Notes: generated from the sequence alone by a model not told the origin. DNA of 64,000 nt from Agromyces sp. H17E-10 (GCF_022919715.1 NZ_CP095042.1:1302001-1366000), one strand, 5' to 3'; shown: positions 1 through 9,347, counted from the first letter of the stretch. Program-made: numbers and translations.

Positions 1-23
1 GATGCGCAGGTGTTCGGCCGCGC

Positions 24-1385
24 TCACGCCGCGATGATCTGCTCGGCGACGAGGCGGCCCATGCGGATCGCGCCGTCGACGTGCTGGTAGCCCTTGCCGG
101 CCATGTCGGAGCACGCGAAGTGGATCGGGCCGACGTTCTTGCGCAGGTCGGCGCCGTAGCGGGCGAGGCCGCCCATGTCGAAGCTCGCAGCGTACGCGCC
201 GCGGGTCCACTCCTCGCTGCCCCAGTCGCTCTCGTAGTAGACGACCGGGTTCAGGGCCTCGGGGCCGTAGTAGTGCGAGAGCGACTCGAGGATCTTCGCC
301 TTCCGCTCCTCGGCCGAGAGGGTGAAGACGCCGTCGGCCTCCTCGTCGGAGACGAAGCCGACGAGCGTGCCGCGGGAGTCGCCGTGGTTCGTGTTGTCGT
401 ACGCCTCGTGGCAGAGCTCGTAGGGGCTGAACGCGGTGCCCGACAGGCCCCGCGCGCGCCAGAACGGCGTCTCGTAGACGGCGTGCACCTTGATGACGAA
501 GCCCATCGAGAGGTGCTGGTGCAGCTGGTGCTGGCGGCGGGGCAGCGGCGGCTCGTACGAGATGCGGCTGTAGAGGATCGGCGGCACGGCGAGGATGACG
601 CGCTGCGCGTGCACCTCGAGCGAGTCGGTCACGGCGACGACGCCCTGCTCGGGGTTGTCAGGGTTCCAGCGCAGCTTGCGCACCGGCTGGTTCAGGCGCA
701 CCGCGTCGCCGAGCTTCGCGGCGAGGCCGAGCGGCACCTGCTGCAGGCCGCCGACCACGCGCTTGTCGAGGATGAAGTCGGCGTCGACGAGGTTCGAGAA
801 CGAGCCGGCCGAGGCCGCCATGAGGAGGGCCTGCAGCGCCGAGAACGCGTGCGTCGGCTTGGTGAGCATCGCACCGGCGATGAACATGCCGATGTTGAGC
901 TTGGCCTCTTCGTCGTCGGTCTGGGTGCCGAGCCACTCGGCGAAGCTCACCTCGTCGAGCTCCTTCGCGCGCGGGTGCGCCCACGGGGCATCCGGATCGA
1001 TCTCGGCGACGAGCGCATCGAGCTTCTCGATGAGGCCGACGATCTCGCCCTCGGTCTTGGCCGGCACCGGGAAGATCTCGCCCTCGAAGAGACGCCGCTC
1101 GCCGTCTTCGGCGATGTAGACGTTCTCGCCCTCGCGGTAGCGCGAGTAGGTCTCGAGGCCGAGCTCGGCGATCGTCTCGATCAGGGCGTCCTGGTCGGGC
1201 GAGACCCACTGGCCGCCGATCTCGAGCATGGCGCCGTCGATGTCGTCGGTCCAGAGGCGGCCGCCGATGCGGTCGCGCGCCTCGAGCACGACGACGGACT
1301 TGCCGGCGGCCTTCAGCTTGTTCGCTGCGGTGAGGCCCGAGGCTCCAGCGCCGACGATGACGACGTCGGTATCGATGCGTTCCAT
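24..1385 (-). CDS. puo: Putrescine oxidase-like flavin amine oxidase
   Basis: Predicted cytosolic FAD amine oxidase of 453 aa that would oxidise putrescine to 4-aminobutanal, releasing ammonia and H2O2. The N-terminus carries the dinucleotide-binding GAGASG (residues 12-17) followed by EARDRIGGR (35-43), the standard FAD signature of the monoamine oxidase family. The C-terminal HVDGAIRMG segment is the usual second FAD contact. The length is normal for actinobacterial putrescine oxidases (about 450-480 aa). It is the last gene of the run gabT > gdh > gabD > puo, and gabD and gabT supply the next steps, which supports putrescine over other amines. Tyramine or another primary amine remains possible. 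Confidence 0.85.
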   Translation of the reverse strand: MERIDTDVVIVGAGASGLTAANKLKAAGKSVVVLEARDRIGGRLWTDDIDGAMLEIGGQWVSPDQDALIETIAELGLETYSRYREGENVYIAEDGERRLFEGEIFPVPAKTEGEIVGLIEKLDALVAEIDPDAPWAHPRAKELDEVSFAEWLGTQTDDEEAKLNIGMFIAGAMLTKPTHAFSALQALLMAASAGSFSNLVDADFILDKRVVGGLQQVPLGLAAKLGDAVRLNQPVRKLRWNPDNPEQGVVAVTDSLEVHAQRVILAVPPILYSRISYEPPLPRRQHQLHQHLSMGFVIKVHAVYETPFWRARGLSGTAFSPYELCHEAYDNTNHGDSRGTLVGFVSDEEADGVFTLSAEERKAKILESLSHYYGPEALNPVVYYESDWGSEEWTRGAYAASFDMGGLARYGADLRKNVGPIHFACSDMAGKGYQHVDGAIRMGRLVAEQIIAA

Positions 1386-1441
1386 GATGCTTCCTTCTTG
1401 CTCGCGCTCGCCCGTGTGGGACTCGCGCCGGAAATGACGAA

Positions 1442-1475
1442 GGCGGATGCCGCAGCTCGCGCCGCGGCATCCGCC
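1442..1475. terminator. Hairpin between gabD and puo
   Basis: A perfect 12-bp inverted repeat (GGCGGATGCCGC / GCGGCATCCGCC) with a 10-nt loop lies in the 99-bp gap between gabD and puo. There is no clear U-tract. It could be an internal attenuator or mRNA stabiliser that makes puo expression differ from the genes upstream. Confidence 0.5.
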
Positions 1476-1484
1476 CAGCGTCGC

Positions 1485-2954
1485 TCAGCCCACCGGGATG
1501 AGCGTGTACTTGGTGTCGAGGTACTCGTGGATGCCCTCGAGGCCGCCCTCGCGGCCGATGCCCGACTGCTTGACGCCGCCGAACGGTGCGGCCGCGTTCG
1601 ACACGAGGCCCGTGTTGAGGCCCATCATGCCGGTCGCGAGGCGGTCGATCATGCGGTGGCCGCGGGCGAGGTCCTGCGTGAACACGTACGAGACGAGGCC
1701 GTACTCGGTGTTGTTGGCGAGGTGCACCGCCTCGTCCTCGGTCGAGAACGTGGTGATGCCGAGCACCGGTCCGAAGATCTCCTCGCGGAGCAGGCGCGCG
1801 TCGGCCGACACGTCGCCCAGCACGGTGGGCGCGTAGAACGAGCCCGCGCCGTCGATGACGCTGCCGCCGGTGAGCACCTTCGCGCCCTTGGCGACCGCGT
1901 CCTGCACGAGTGCGTCGGTCGAGGCGACCGCCTTGTCGTCGATGAGCGGGCCGATGCCGACGCCGTCCTCCGTGCCGCGGCCGACCTTGAAGGCGGCGAC
2001 GCGCTCGGCGACGCGCTTCGAGAACTCGGCGGCGACCGACTCGTGCACGATGAAGCGGTTGGCCGCGGTGCAGGCCTGGCCGATGTTGCGGAACTTCGCG
2101 AGCATCGCGCCGTCGACCGCCTTGTCGAGGTCGGCGTCCTCGAAGACGACGAACGGGGCGTTGCCGCCGAGCTCCATCGACGTGCGGAGGATGCCCTGGG
2201 CGGCCTCCTTCATGAGGCTGCGACCGACCTCGGTCGAGCCCGTGAAGCTCAGCTTGCGCAGGCGCGGGTCGGCGATGATCGGGCCCGAGACCTTCGACGA
2301 GGTCGACGTCGCGATGACGTTGACGACGCCCTTCGGGAGGCCCACCTCTTCGAGCAGCTGCACGAACGCGATGGTCGTGAGCGGCGTGAGGGCCGGGGGC
2401 TTGATCACGACGGTGCAGCCGGCCGCGAGCGCGGGGGCGATCTTGCGGGTCGCCATCGCGAGCGGGAAGTTCCACGGCGTGATGAAGAACGACGGGCCCA
2501 CCGGGCGCTGCGACACGACCATGCGGCCGGTGCCCTCGGGGTTCAGGCCGTAGCGGCCCGAGATGCGCACCGCCTCCTCGCTGAACCAGCGCAGGAACTC
2601 GCCGCCGTAGGCGACCTCGCCGCGCGCCTCGGCGAGCGGCTTGCCCATCTCGAGCGTCATGAGGAGGGCGAACTCCTCCTTGCGCGCCATGAGCGTGTCG
2701 AAGGCGCGGCGCAGCAGTTCGCCGCGCTCGCGGGGCGCGGTCGCGGCCCACGCGTCCTGCGCGGCGACCGCGGCGTCGAGCGCCTTCTGGCCGTCGGCGA
2801 CCGAGGCGTCGGCGATCTCCTTGATGGTCTCACCGGTGGCGGGGTCGGCGACGGCGAGGGTCTTGCCGCCCTCGGCGTCGATCCACTCGCCGCCGATGAA
2901 GAGCCGGGTCTCGACCTGGTCGAGCACCGAGGCTTCGAGCGTTGCGTTCGTCAT
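1485..2954 (-). CDS. gabD: NAD(P)-dependent succinate-semialdehyde dehydrogenase
   Basis: Aldehyde dehydrogenase of 489 aa that would oxidise succinate semialdehyde to succinate, the last step of GABA breakdown; it may also oxidise 4-aminobutanal. Visible motifs are TPWNFP (oxyanion Asn at 162), ELGG with general base Glu261, and GQACTAANR with catalytic Cys295. The TAANR context is typical of the GabD/SSADH branch. The ATG at 2954 was chosen because homology begins there; the open frame extends upstream through non-homologous sequence. It sits between glutamate dehydrogenase and putrescine oxidase in the same operon as gabT. Confidence 0.88.
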   Translation of the reverse strand: MTNATLEASVLDQVETRLFIGGEWIDAEGGKTLAVADPATGETIKEIADASVADGQKALDAAVAAQDAWAATAPRERGELLRRAFDTLMARKEEFALLMTLEMGKPLAEARGEVAYGGEFLRWFSEEAVRISGRYGLNPEGTGRMVVSQRPVGPSFFITPWNFPLAMATRKIAPALAAGCTVVIKPPALTPLTTIAFVQLLEEVGLPKGVVNVIATSTSSKVSGPIIADPRLRKLSFTGSTEVGRSLMKEAAQGILRTSMELGGNAPFVVFEDADLDKAVDGAMLAKFRNIGQACTAANRFIVHESVAAEFSKRVAERVAAFKVGRGTEDGVGIGPLIDDKAVASTDALVQDAVAKGAKVLTGGSVIDGAGSFYAPTVLGDVSADARLLREEIFGPVLGITTFSTEDEAVHLANNTEYGLVSYVFTQDLARGHRMIDRLATGMMGLNTGLVSNAAAPFGGVKQSGIGREGGLEGIHEYLDTKYTLIPVG

Positions 2955-3001
2955 GTGTGTGCTTTCCGTTCGATGATTGCGTGGCGTGGGCGACGCATCG
3001 A

Positions 3002-4303
3002 TCAGGGGTAGAGGCCGCGCAGCTTGTGCGCTTCGGCGACGCGCTCGACCGCGAGTGCGGTGGCGGCGGTGCGAAGCGACAGGCCCCGCGAGGTCGCGTA
3101 GCCGAGCACGTGCTGCCACGCGCTGAGCATCCGCTCCTCCAGTCTGGCCTCGACCTCGTCGACGCGCCACCAGTACGCCTGGTTGGCCTGCACCCACTCG
3201 AAGTACGAGACGATGACGCCGCCCGCGTTCGCGAGGATGTCGGGGACGACGAGGATGCCGTTCTCGCGCATGATGCGGTCAGCCGCGGGCGTCGTGGGGC
3301 CGTTGGCGCCCTCGACGATGACCTTCGCCTTGACGTCGGCGGCGTTGCCCTCGTGCAGCACGCCCTCGACGGCGGCCGGCACGAGCAGGTCGACCTCGAG
3401 CTGCAGCAGGGCCGCACCGTCGAGCGCCTCGGCACCGGCGAAGCCGATGACCGCGCCGGTCTCGCGCACGTGGGCGCTGAGCGCCTCGATGTCGAGGCCG
3501 GCCGCGTTGAAGACCGCGCCGTACTGGTCGCTGACCGCCTGCACCTTGACGCCAGCCTCGGCGAGGAAGCGCGCGGCATCGGCGCCCACCTTGCCGAAGC
3601 CCTGCACGGCTCCGGTCGCCTGCGAGGGCGTGATGCCTGCGTGGCGGAGGGCGGCGAGCGCGATGTGCGTGACACCACGGCTGGTCGCGCTCGCACGCCC
3701 CTGGGAACCACCGAGCGCGATGGGCTTGCCGGTCACGATGCCGGGCACCGTGAAGCCGCTGTTCACGGAGTAGGTGTCCATGATCCAGGCCATCGTCTGC
3801 TCGTCGGTGCCGATGTCGGGCGCGGGGATGTCGCGCTCCGGGCCGATGATCGGCAGGATCTCGCTCGTGTAGCGACGGGTCACGCGCTCGAGCTCGGCCT
3901 TGGAGTGCTCGCGGGGGTCGATCGCGATGCCGCCCTTCGCGCCGCCGTACGGCACGTCGAGCAGGGCGCACTTCCAGGTCATCCACATGGCGAGCGCGCG
4001 CACCTCGTCGATGTCGACGTTCGGCGCGTAGCGCAGGCCGCCCTTGGCTGGGCCGCGGCTGAAGTTGTGCTGCACGCGGTAGCCCGTGAAGAGCACGGTC
4101 TCGCCCGAGTCGCGGCGCAGCGGCACGCTCACCGTGAGCTCGCGACGGGGGGTCGCGAGCAGCTGGTGGGTGCCCTCCGAGTAGCCGAGCAGCGCGATGG
4201 CCTCGGCGAGCTGCGAGCGCGCGTCGGTGAGCGGCGTCGCGATGGGGGCGGATGCCGCGTGGGCGGCGTTCTCCACGACGACGTTGTCGATCATGGTGCT
4301 CAT
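3002..4303 (-). CDS. Glu/Leu/Phe/Val-family (glutamate) dehydrogenase
   Basis: Glutamate dehydrogenase-family protein of 433 aa, catalysing NAD(P)-linked interconversion of glutamate and 2-oxoglutarate plus ammonia. It shows the substrate-binding GPAKGGLRY (Lys87), the catalytic region KCALLDVPYGGAKGG (Lys111, Lys123) and a Rossmann GFGKVG (235-240). The start codon overlaps the gabT stop by 4 bases (ATGA), so translation is coupled. In this operon it would regenerate the 2-oxoglutarate consumed by GabT and release the amino nitrogen as ammonia. Substrate choice (Glu versus a branched amino acid) is not proven by sequence, but context favours glutamate. Confidence 0.85.
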   Translation of the reverse strand: MSTMIDNVVVENAAHAASAPIATPLTDARSQLAEAIALLGYSEGTHQLLATPRRELTVSVPLRRDSGETVLFTGYRVQHNFSRGPAKGGLRYAPNVDIDEVRALAMWMTWKCALLDVPYGGAKGGIAIDPREHSKAELERVTRRYTSEILPIIGPERDIPAPDIGTDEQTMAWIMDTYSVNSGFTVPGIVTGKPIALGGSQGRASATSRGVTHIALAALRHAGITPSQATGAVQGFGKVGADAARFLAEAGVKVQAVSDQYGAVFNAAGLDIEALSAHVRETGAVIGFAGAEALDGAALLQLEVDLLVPAAVEGVLHEGNAADVKAKVIVEGANGPTTPAADRIMRENGILVVPDILANAGGVIVSYFEWVQANQAYWWRVDEVEARLEERMLSAWQHVLGYATSRGLSLRTAATALAVERVAEAHKLRGLYP

Positions 4304-5658
4304 GCCTGCTTGAGCCCCTCCGCGATGACGCCGAGGCCCTCGACGAGGAGCTCGTCGGAGATGGTGAGCGGCGGCAGGAAGCGGATCACGTTGCCGTAGG
4401 TGCCGCACGTGAGCAGGATGACGCCGTGCTCGTGCGCGAACTTGGCCACCTTGTTCGTGAGGGCGGCGTCGGGCGCGCCGGTGGCGGGGTCGACGAGCTC
4501 GATCGCGACCATCGCGCCGCGACCGCGGACGTCGCCGATGCGCGGGTCGGCGGTGCGGAGCGCGTTGAGGCGGCCGATGAGCACCGAGCCGATCTCCTTG
4601 GCGCGCTCGACGAGGCCGTCCTGCTCGTAGGTCTCGATCGTCGCGAGCGCCGCGGCGCAGGCGATCGGCGAGCCGGCGTAGGTGCCGCCGAGGCCGCCGG
4701 CCATGGCGGAGTCCATGATCTCGGCGCGGCCCGTGACGGCCGACAGCGGCAGGCCGCCGGCGATGCCCTTCGCGGTGACGATCACGTCGGGAACGATGCC
4801 CTCGTGCTCGCTCGCGAACCAGGCGCCCGTGCGGGCGAAGCCGGTCTGCACCTCGTCGGCGATGAAGACGACGTCGTTCGCCTGCGCCCACTCGACGAGT
4901 GCCGGGAGGAAGCCCGCGGCCGGGACGATGAAGCCGCCCTCGCCCTGGATGGGCTCGATGATGATCGCGGCGAGGTTCTCGGCGCCGATCTGCTTCTCGA
5001 TCATCGTGATCGCGCGGGCCGCCGCCTCGCGACCATCGAGGCCGCCGTCGCGGAAGGGGTAGCTGAGCGGGGCGCGGTACACCTCGGGGGCGAACGGGCC
5101 GAAGCCGTTCTTGTAGGGGATGTTCTTCGCGGTGAGCCCCATGGTGAGGTTCGTGCGGCCGTGGTAGGCGTGGTCGAACGCGACGACGGCCTGCTTCTTC
5201 GTGTAGTGGCGCGCGATCTTGATCGCGTTCTCGACGGCCTCGGCGCCCGAGTTGAAGAGGGCCGAGCGCTTCTCGTGGTCGCCCGGGGTGAGCTCGTTGA
5301 GCTTCTCGGCGACGGCGACGTAGCCCTCGTACGGCGAGACGGTGAAGCACGTGTGGGTGAAGGCGTTGAGCTGCGCGCTGACGGCCTCGACGACACGGGG
5401 CGCCGAGTTGCCGACGCCGGTCACGGCGATGCCCGAGCCGAGGTCGATGAGCGAGTTGCCGTCGGCGTCGACGACGACGCCGCCGCCCGCGGCGACGACG
5501 GAGATCGGGAGGGTGTGGCCCACGCCCGCGGCGACGGCCGCGGCCTTGCGGTTCATCAGCTCCTGCGAGCGGGGTCCGGGGATGGCGGTGACGAGGCGAC
5601 GCTCCTGGGTGAGGGCGGGGCCTCCGGTCGTGGTGGCCGGGGTGTCGACGAGGGTCAT
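4300..5658 (-). CDS. gabT: 4-aminobutyrate-2-oxoglutarate aminotransferase
   Basis: Class III PLP aminotransferase of 452 aa that moves the amino group of GABA to 2-oxoglutarate, giving succinate semialdehyde and glutamate. Motifs: NSGAEAVENAIK (136-147), PIQGEGG near 237, ADEVQTGFARTG (Asp268, Gln271) and the PLP lysine in VTAKGIAGG (Lys297). The ATG at 5658 has a GGAG Shine-Dalgarno and matches family starts. It is the first gene of the gab-put operon; a 38-nt element about 80 bp upstream matches one in front of the PucR gene at 22629. Confidence 0.92.
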   Translation of the reverse strand: MTLVDTPATTTGGPALTQERRLVTAIPGPRSQELMNRKAAAVAAGVGHTLPISVVAAGGGVVVDADGNSLIDLGSGIAVTGVGNSAPRVVEAVSAQLNAFTHTCFTVSPYEGYVAVAEKLNELTPGDHEKRSALFNSGAEAVENAIKIARHYTKKQAVVAFDHAYHGRTNLTMGLTAKNIPYKNGFGPFAPEVYRAPLSYPFRDGGLDGREAAARAITMIEKQIGAENLAAIIIEPIQGEGGFIVPAAGFLPALVEWAQANDVVFIADEVQTGFARTGAWFASEHEGIVPDVIVTAKGIAGGLPLSAVTGRAEIMDSAMAGGLGGTYAGSPIACAAALATIETYEQDGLVERAKEIGSVLIGRLNALRTADPRIGDVRGRGAMVAIELVDPATGAPDAALTNKVAKFAHEHGVILLTCGTYGNVIRFLPPLTISDELLVEGLGVIAEGLKQA

Positions 5659-5736
5659 GTCTGCTCCGATGCAAGTGACGACGGTGGCGTGTTGCGTCGA
5701 TGGTAGGTCGCAGAACGGGGATGCCTCAGCGCCCGC

Positions 5737-5774
5737 GTGTACGGTCAGGGGTACGTTCTTCGCCACGACGTACA
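5737..5774. promoter_or_regulatory. Putative operator shared with the PucR promoter
   Basis: The element starts GTGTACGGTCAGGG, continues through TTCGCC and ends in CGTACA. It aligns with 22551-22587 (GTGTACACTCAGGG ... TTCGCC ... GTGTACA). GTACGT (5751-5756) and ACGTAC (5768-5773) also form an inverted pair. Binding by the PucR-family protein encoded at 22629 is inferred. Confidence 0.5.
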
Positions 5775-5785
5775 ACCACTTCGTC

Positions 5786-5877
5786 GGTCGAGCAGCGCCC
5801 GACGAAGGAGCACGCGTATCGAGACCCTCCGGTGGTCGAGTAGCGAGCGACGAAGGAGCATGCGTATCGAGACCCTG
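5786..5877. repeat. Two direct copies of the TCGAGTAGCG/CGTATCGAGACC repeat
   Basis: Copies at 5786-5830 and 5833-5877 share GGTCGAG.AGCG..CGACGAAGGAGC and CGTATCGAGACCCT with few differences. Related sequence lies inverted at 6127-6166 and as a near-perfect inverted pair at 12251-12342, so this is an interspersed palindromic family. Confidence 0.7.
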
Positions 5878-5941
5878 CCCGCGGCCGCACCTCGCCCCGC
5901 AGCATCCCACCGCGAAACCGACCGCGCACTCGACGCCGGCC

Positions 5942-6020
5942 CTTGTGTAGGAACTTCCGCCCATGCGGCGGCGCGTCGGGCAGCGACACGCCGCCGTCGT
6001 GCCAGAACTTCCTACACAAG
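5942..6020. repeat. 79-bp nested inverted repeat
   Basis: Outer arms CTTGTGTAGGAA (5942-5953) and TTCCTACACAAG (6009-6020) are perfect complements. Inside, GCGGCGGCG pairs with CGCCGCC. It could fold as one long hairpin and resembles a small non-autonomous palindromic element. No coding capacity. Confidence 0.65.
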
Positions 6021-6077
6021 GAAGCGCGCACCTCGTTGGAGGGGTGCGCGGGCGCGCGGCATCCACCCCTGAACAAC

Positions 6078-6125
6078 CGAAAGTGCACTCGTCGCCCGGA
6101 AGCGGGCCACGAGTGCACGTTCGAG
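6078..6125. repeat. Hairpin repeat family, copy 1
   Basis: CGAAAGTGCACT at the left pairs with GAGTGCACGTTCG at the right around a CCCGGAAGCGGG core. Two further copies sit at 22328-22374 and 22421-22468, all intergenic. Confidence 0.75.
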
Positions 6126-6126
6126 G

Positions 6127-6166
6127 GGCCTCGATACGCTCCTTCGGCGCTACTCGACCACCGGAG
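6127..6166. repeat. Inverted partial copy of the TATCGAGACC repeat
   Basis: Reads GGCCTCGATACGC, then CTTCGGCGCTACTCGACC. This is the reverse complement of the repeat type at 5786-5877 and 12251-12290. Confidence 0.6.
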
Positions 6167-6181
6167 CTGCGGGGCGACTCG

Positions 6182-8080
6182 CTAGTCGGCGACCGTGGCG
6201 AGCTCGCGCTGGTCCTCGAGGTCCTGCGCGGCGACCGCGCGGGTCGCGGGAGCGGGCGGGTCGTTCGGCACCGCGGCGGTGGCCCGCGTACCGAGCCCGG
6301 GGATCGTCGGACGGCGCTTCGCCCGGCCGATCGCACGCAGCGAGACGGCCCACTGCAGCCCGTAGCCGATCACGAACACGAGCAGCGTGAAGATGAGCGC
6401 CATCGCCGCGCCCTGGTCGGGCTGGTAGAGCTGCGCCGAGCGCGGGCTGATCATCGCGTACATGTACACCGAGAGCGGGCGCGACTCGGGCGTCGCGAGG
6501 AACGCCGGCAGCGTGAACTCGTTCGTGCCGAGGATGAACATCTGGATCCACACCGCGAACACCGTGGGCATGAGCAGCGGCACGACGACCCGGCGGAACC
6601 CCTCGAAGGGGCTCGCGCCGCTCACGAGCGCGGCCTCCTCGAGCTCCTTGCGGATCTGCAGCGTCGCGCTGTAGCCCGAGCGGTAGGCGATCGACACCCG
6701 GTACGAGTAGGCGATGACGAGCGCGACGATCGTGCCGGCGAGCGGGATCACGGGGTTGATCACGAGGAAGGTGAGGAACATCGCGAAGCCCGCGATGACC
6801 GCAGGGATGGCGACCGACGACGACGCGAACAGGTCCATGCCCCGCATCCAGCCGGTGCGCCGGCTCCTGGCGATGCCGTACGCGAGCACCGTCGCCGCGA
6901 CCACCGCGATCGTCGCGCTGCCGCCCGCGATGACGAGGGTGCGGCCGAGTGAAGCCCAGAACTCGCCGTCGGCGAGCACCTCGCCGAACGCACCCCACTG
7001 GGTCTGCGCGGCGAGCGCCTGGAACGAGAACGCGATCGGGTACGGCGTGATCGCCGACCAGAGGAGGGCGAACATCGGCAGGATCGCGGTGAGCAGCACG
7101 AACACCACGACGGCGACGAGCACCGGCACCTTCCAGGCGCCGAGCTTCATGATCGTCGGCCGGAAGCCCTTGCCCGAGATCGAGGCACGACGCTCGGCGT
7201 TACGGGTGGCGCGCAGGTAGACGACGAACGCGACCGTCGTGATGACGAGGAACACGCAGCCCCACGCTGCGGCGAGGCCGTACTGCGGCAGCTCGCCCGC
7301 GCCGGCGCTGATGAGGTTCCAGAGCTTCAGCGCGAAGATGTTCTTGCCCGCCTCCTGGCCGAACAGCAGCGGGATCTCGAGGCTGCCGAGCCCGAGGATG
7401 CCGGTCAGCACGGCGACGCCGAGCAGGCCGGGCCACAGCATCGGCAGCGTGACGCGCCGCAGGGTCTTGCCCCACGAGGCGCCCGAGACCCGCGCCGACT
7501 CCTCGAGGGAACCGTCCATCGAGGTGAGGATCGGCACGATCATGAGGAACGGGAACGTCACGTTCGTGAGCGACTGCACGACCGTCATCGTCGCGAACGA
7601 GTACGGGTCGATGACGAGGTCGCCCGGCAGCAGCCGCAGCAGCTGGTTGAGCACGCCCGACTCGGGCGACAGCATGAGCTGGTACGCCTGCGCCTTGACG
7701 ATGGGCGGGATGATGAACGGCACCACGACGAGCACCGAGATCACCCGCTTGAACGGGATGTCGGTGCGCACCGTCGCCCAGGCGAGCCCGAAGGCGAGCA
7801 CGAGGGAGATGATCGTCGACCCGCCGACGAAGAGGGCGGTCGAGCCGATCACCGCCCAGAAGTCCTCGCGGAGCTCCCAGAGCGTGACGAAGTTGTCGAC
7901 CGACCACTTCGCGCTCGACACGCCGAACGGCAGGAACGGACCGCGGAACGCCGTGATCACCTGTACGGCCAGCGGGATCGCGAGGAGGAGGAAGATCACC
8001 GTTCCGGCGATCATCGTCGCGACCTTCATCGTGGTCGGCCGGGTGCGTTCGGCCTTCGTGGTCCGTCCTGCCGTCGACAT
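6182..8080 (-). CDS. ABC transporter permease, two fused membrane domains
   Basis: Inner-membrane permease of 632 aa with two tandem permease domains, like FbpB/ThiP-type importers. Each half has an EAA loop that docks the ATPase: EESARVSGASWGKTLRRVTL near residue 195 and EEAALVSGASPFEGFRRVVV near residue 500. About 12 hydrophobic segments are visible, starting near residue 20. The C-terminal 45 residues are hydrophilic and Ala/Pro-rich. It begins 3 bp after the binding-protein gene, so the two are co-transcribed. The fused layout is common for iron and thiamine importers, but the substrate cannot be read from sequence. Confidence 0.85.
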   Translation of the reverse strand: MSTAGRTTKAERTRPTTMKVATMIAGTVIFLLLAIPLAVQVITAFRGPFLPFGVSSAKWSVDNFVTLWELREDFWAVIGSTALFVGGSTIISLVLAFGLAWATVRTDIPFKRVISVLVVVPFIIPPIVKAQAYQLMLSPESGVLNQLLRLLPGDLVIDPYSFATMTVVQSLTNVTFPFLMIVPILTSMDGSLEESARVSGASWGKTLRRVTLPMLWPGLLGVAVLTGILGLGSLEIPLLFGQEAGKNIFALKLWNLISAGAGELPQYGLAAAWGCVFLVITTVAFVVYLRATRNAERRASISGKGFRPTIMKLGAWKVPVLVAVVVFVLLTAILPMFALLWSAITPYPIAFSFQALAAQTQWGAFGEVLADGEFWASLGRTLVIAGGSATIAVVAATVLAYGIARSRRTGWMRGMDLFASSSVAIPAVIAGFAMFLTFLVINPVIPLAGTIVALVIAYSYRVSIAYRSGYSATLQIRKELEEAALVSGASPFEGFRRVVVPLLMPTVFAVWIQMFILGTNEFTLPAFLATPESRPLSVYMYAMISPRSAQLYQPDQGAAMALIFTLLVFVIGYGLQWAVSLRAIGRAKRRPTIPGLGTRATAAVPNDPPAPATRAVAAQDLEDQRELATVAD

Positions 8081-8083
8081 GCG

Positions 8084-9247
8084 TTATCCGTTCAGTGCCG
8101 CGTCGGCGGCGTTGATCATCGCGATCCAGTCGTCGCGGTTGTCGGGCGACTCGATGTTCGTCGACGCGTCGAGCCCCTCGAGCAGGGCGTCGGCGTTCGT
8201 CTTCATGAGCCCGGTCGCCTCGTCGAACACCGTGGCCGGCAGGCCCGCGTAGGGCACCTGGGTCGTCGAGAACTGCTCGTCGGTCATGCGCAGGTTCAGC
8301 CAGTCGGGGTTGTACGCGTTCCAGAGCACCCAGAGCATGGCACCGGCCTGGTTCTTCGCGTCGACGTTCACGCCGGAGAACTGCGCGAAGACGGGGCCGT
8401 CCTCGTAGGGCTGCACGGTGAGGCTCGGGTTCGGGTTGAACAGGGTCTGGCCGAGCGCGATCGGCACGTCGCCGTTCGAGAGCGGCGAGTCCTGGTCCTC
8501 GAGCACCTTGAGGTTGCCCGACGACTTGAGCTCGCCGATGAGGTCGGTCATGGCCTGCTCGCCCTTGTCCATGCCGTAGCCGCTGAAGACGTTGGCGTTG
8601 TAGCTCGCGACCGAGACCTTGCCGTTGTACTTCGGGTCGAGAAGGCCGTCGAGCGTGGGCGGCGCCTCGATCTTCTCGGTGTTGACCTGCATGAGCGAGC
8701 CGTTGATGCTGTCGGGCAGCATGCCGGTCGAGCCGAGCTCGAGGAACTCCTTCGGCACCCCGAACTTGGTCCAGTCGACGTCGGCCCAGTAGCCCTCGTC
8801 GGTCATCGCGGCGGCCGAGACGATCGAGCCCGAGATGACGTCGGTGTTGCGGGCCCCGGTCGCCTTCGCCGAGATGATGGCCGACGACAGGTTGTACGTG
8901 AGGCCCTGGGTCTCGATGGTGATGTCGGGGTACTTCTTGTTGAACTCGGCGATGACCTCGGGCGAGAGCTCGTACCAGTCCCAGATCACCAGGCGTCCGC
9001 CGTCGGTCTCCTTGGCCTGCTCGTAGAGCGCGTCCATCTGCTCGTCGATCGCGGGCCAGATGTCGTCGTAGAAGTTTTCGCAGCGGGTGATGGGGCCGAC
9101 CTCGACGGCGTCGCAGGCGCCCGCCTTCGCGGCGTCTCCCGACGGTTCGATGGCCTGTGGGGTCGACGAGGTGCTGCACGAGCTGAGCAGCAGCATGCCC
9201 GTCGCGGCGAGGGCGATGGCTCCGCCGCGTGCTGTGGTTGCTTTCAT
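8084..9247 (-). CDS. ABC transporter family 1 solute-binding lipoprotein
   Basis: Extracytoplasmic binding lipoprotein of 387 aa. The N-terminus has a lipoprotein signal with lipobox LLLSSC (Cys24), so it should be membrane-anchored outside the cell. The body starts its substrate fold at GGRLVIWDWYELSPEVIAEFNKKYP, the pattern of family 1 binding proteins that pair with FbpB-like permeases (iron, thiamine, polyamine or phosphonate types). It is followed 3 bp later by the fused permease and preceded by the ATPase. Its place between a putrescine operon and an Fe(II)-dioxygenase pathway makes amine, iron or an aromatic acid all possible. Confidence 0.82.
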   Translation of the reverse strand: MKATTARGGAIALAATGMLLLSSCSTSSTPQAIEPSGDAAKAGACDAVEVGPITRCENFYDDIWPAIDEQMDALYEQAKETDGGRLVIWDWYELSPEVIAEFNKKYPDITIETQGLTYNLSSAIISAKATGARNTDVISGSIVSAAAMTDEGYWADVDWTKFGVPKEFLELGSTGMLPDSINGSLMQVNTEKIEAPPTLDGLLDPKYNGKVSVASYNANVFSGYGMDKGEQAMTDLIGELKSSGNLKVLEDQDSPLSNGDVPIALGQTLFNPNPSLTVQPYEDGPVFAQFSGVNVDAKNQAGAMLWVLWNAYNPDWLNLRMTDEQFSTTQVPYAGLPATVFDEATGLMKTNADALLEGLDASTNIESPDNRDDWIAMINAADAALNG

Positions 9248-9347
9248 GATCCGGGTGTCCTCTCTGACGTGGATCTCGTGGGTTGGGGGACGGATGGAGC
9301 GGGTGGTGCGGTGGAACGTCCTGGGCGACCGCCGGCGGATGCGGCCC

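Larger units (their letters stand above)
5659..6181. other. Repeat-rich intergenic region upstream of gabT
   Basis: This 523-bp gap separates the gabT start from the end of the ABC permease; both genes are on the minus strand. It holds the gab operon promoter region, a GTAC-rich putative operator, two direct copies of a GTCGAG...TATCGAGACC repeat, a 79-bp nested inverted repeat, one member of a 48-bp hairpin family and an inverted half of the first repeat. I see no coding frame with convincing start or family similarity. Confidence 0.7.

Noticed and set aside
81..3011. Very long plus-strand open frame opposite puo and gabD (976 codons)
   Set aside because: It is antisense to two clear enzymes, rich in Arg/Ala/Asp/His from the mirrored codon bias of high-GC genes, and has no recognisable domain. 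The same applies to the other long antisense frames across the window.
5659..6181. Mobile element or small gene in the repeat-rich gap
   Set aside because: There are inverted repeats but no transposase, no target-site duplication that I can identify and no plausible coding frame.
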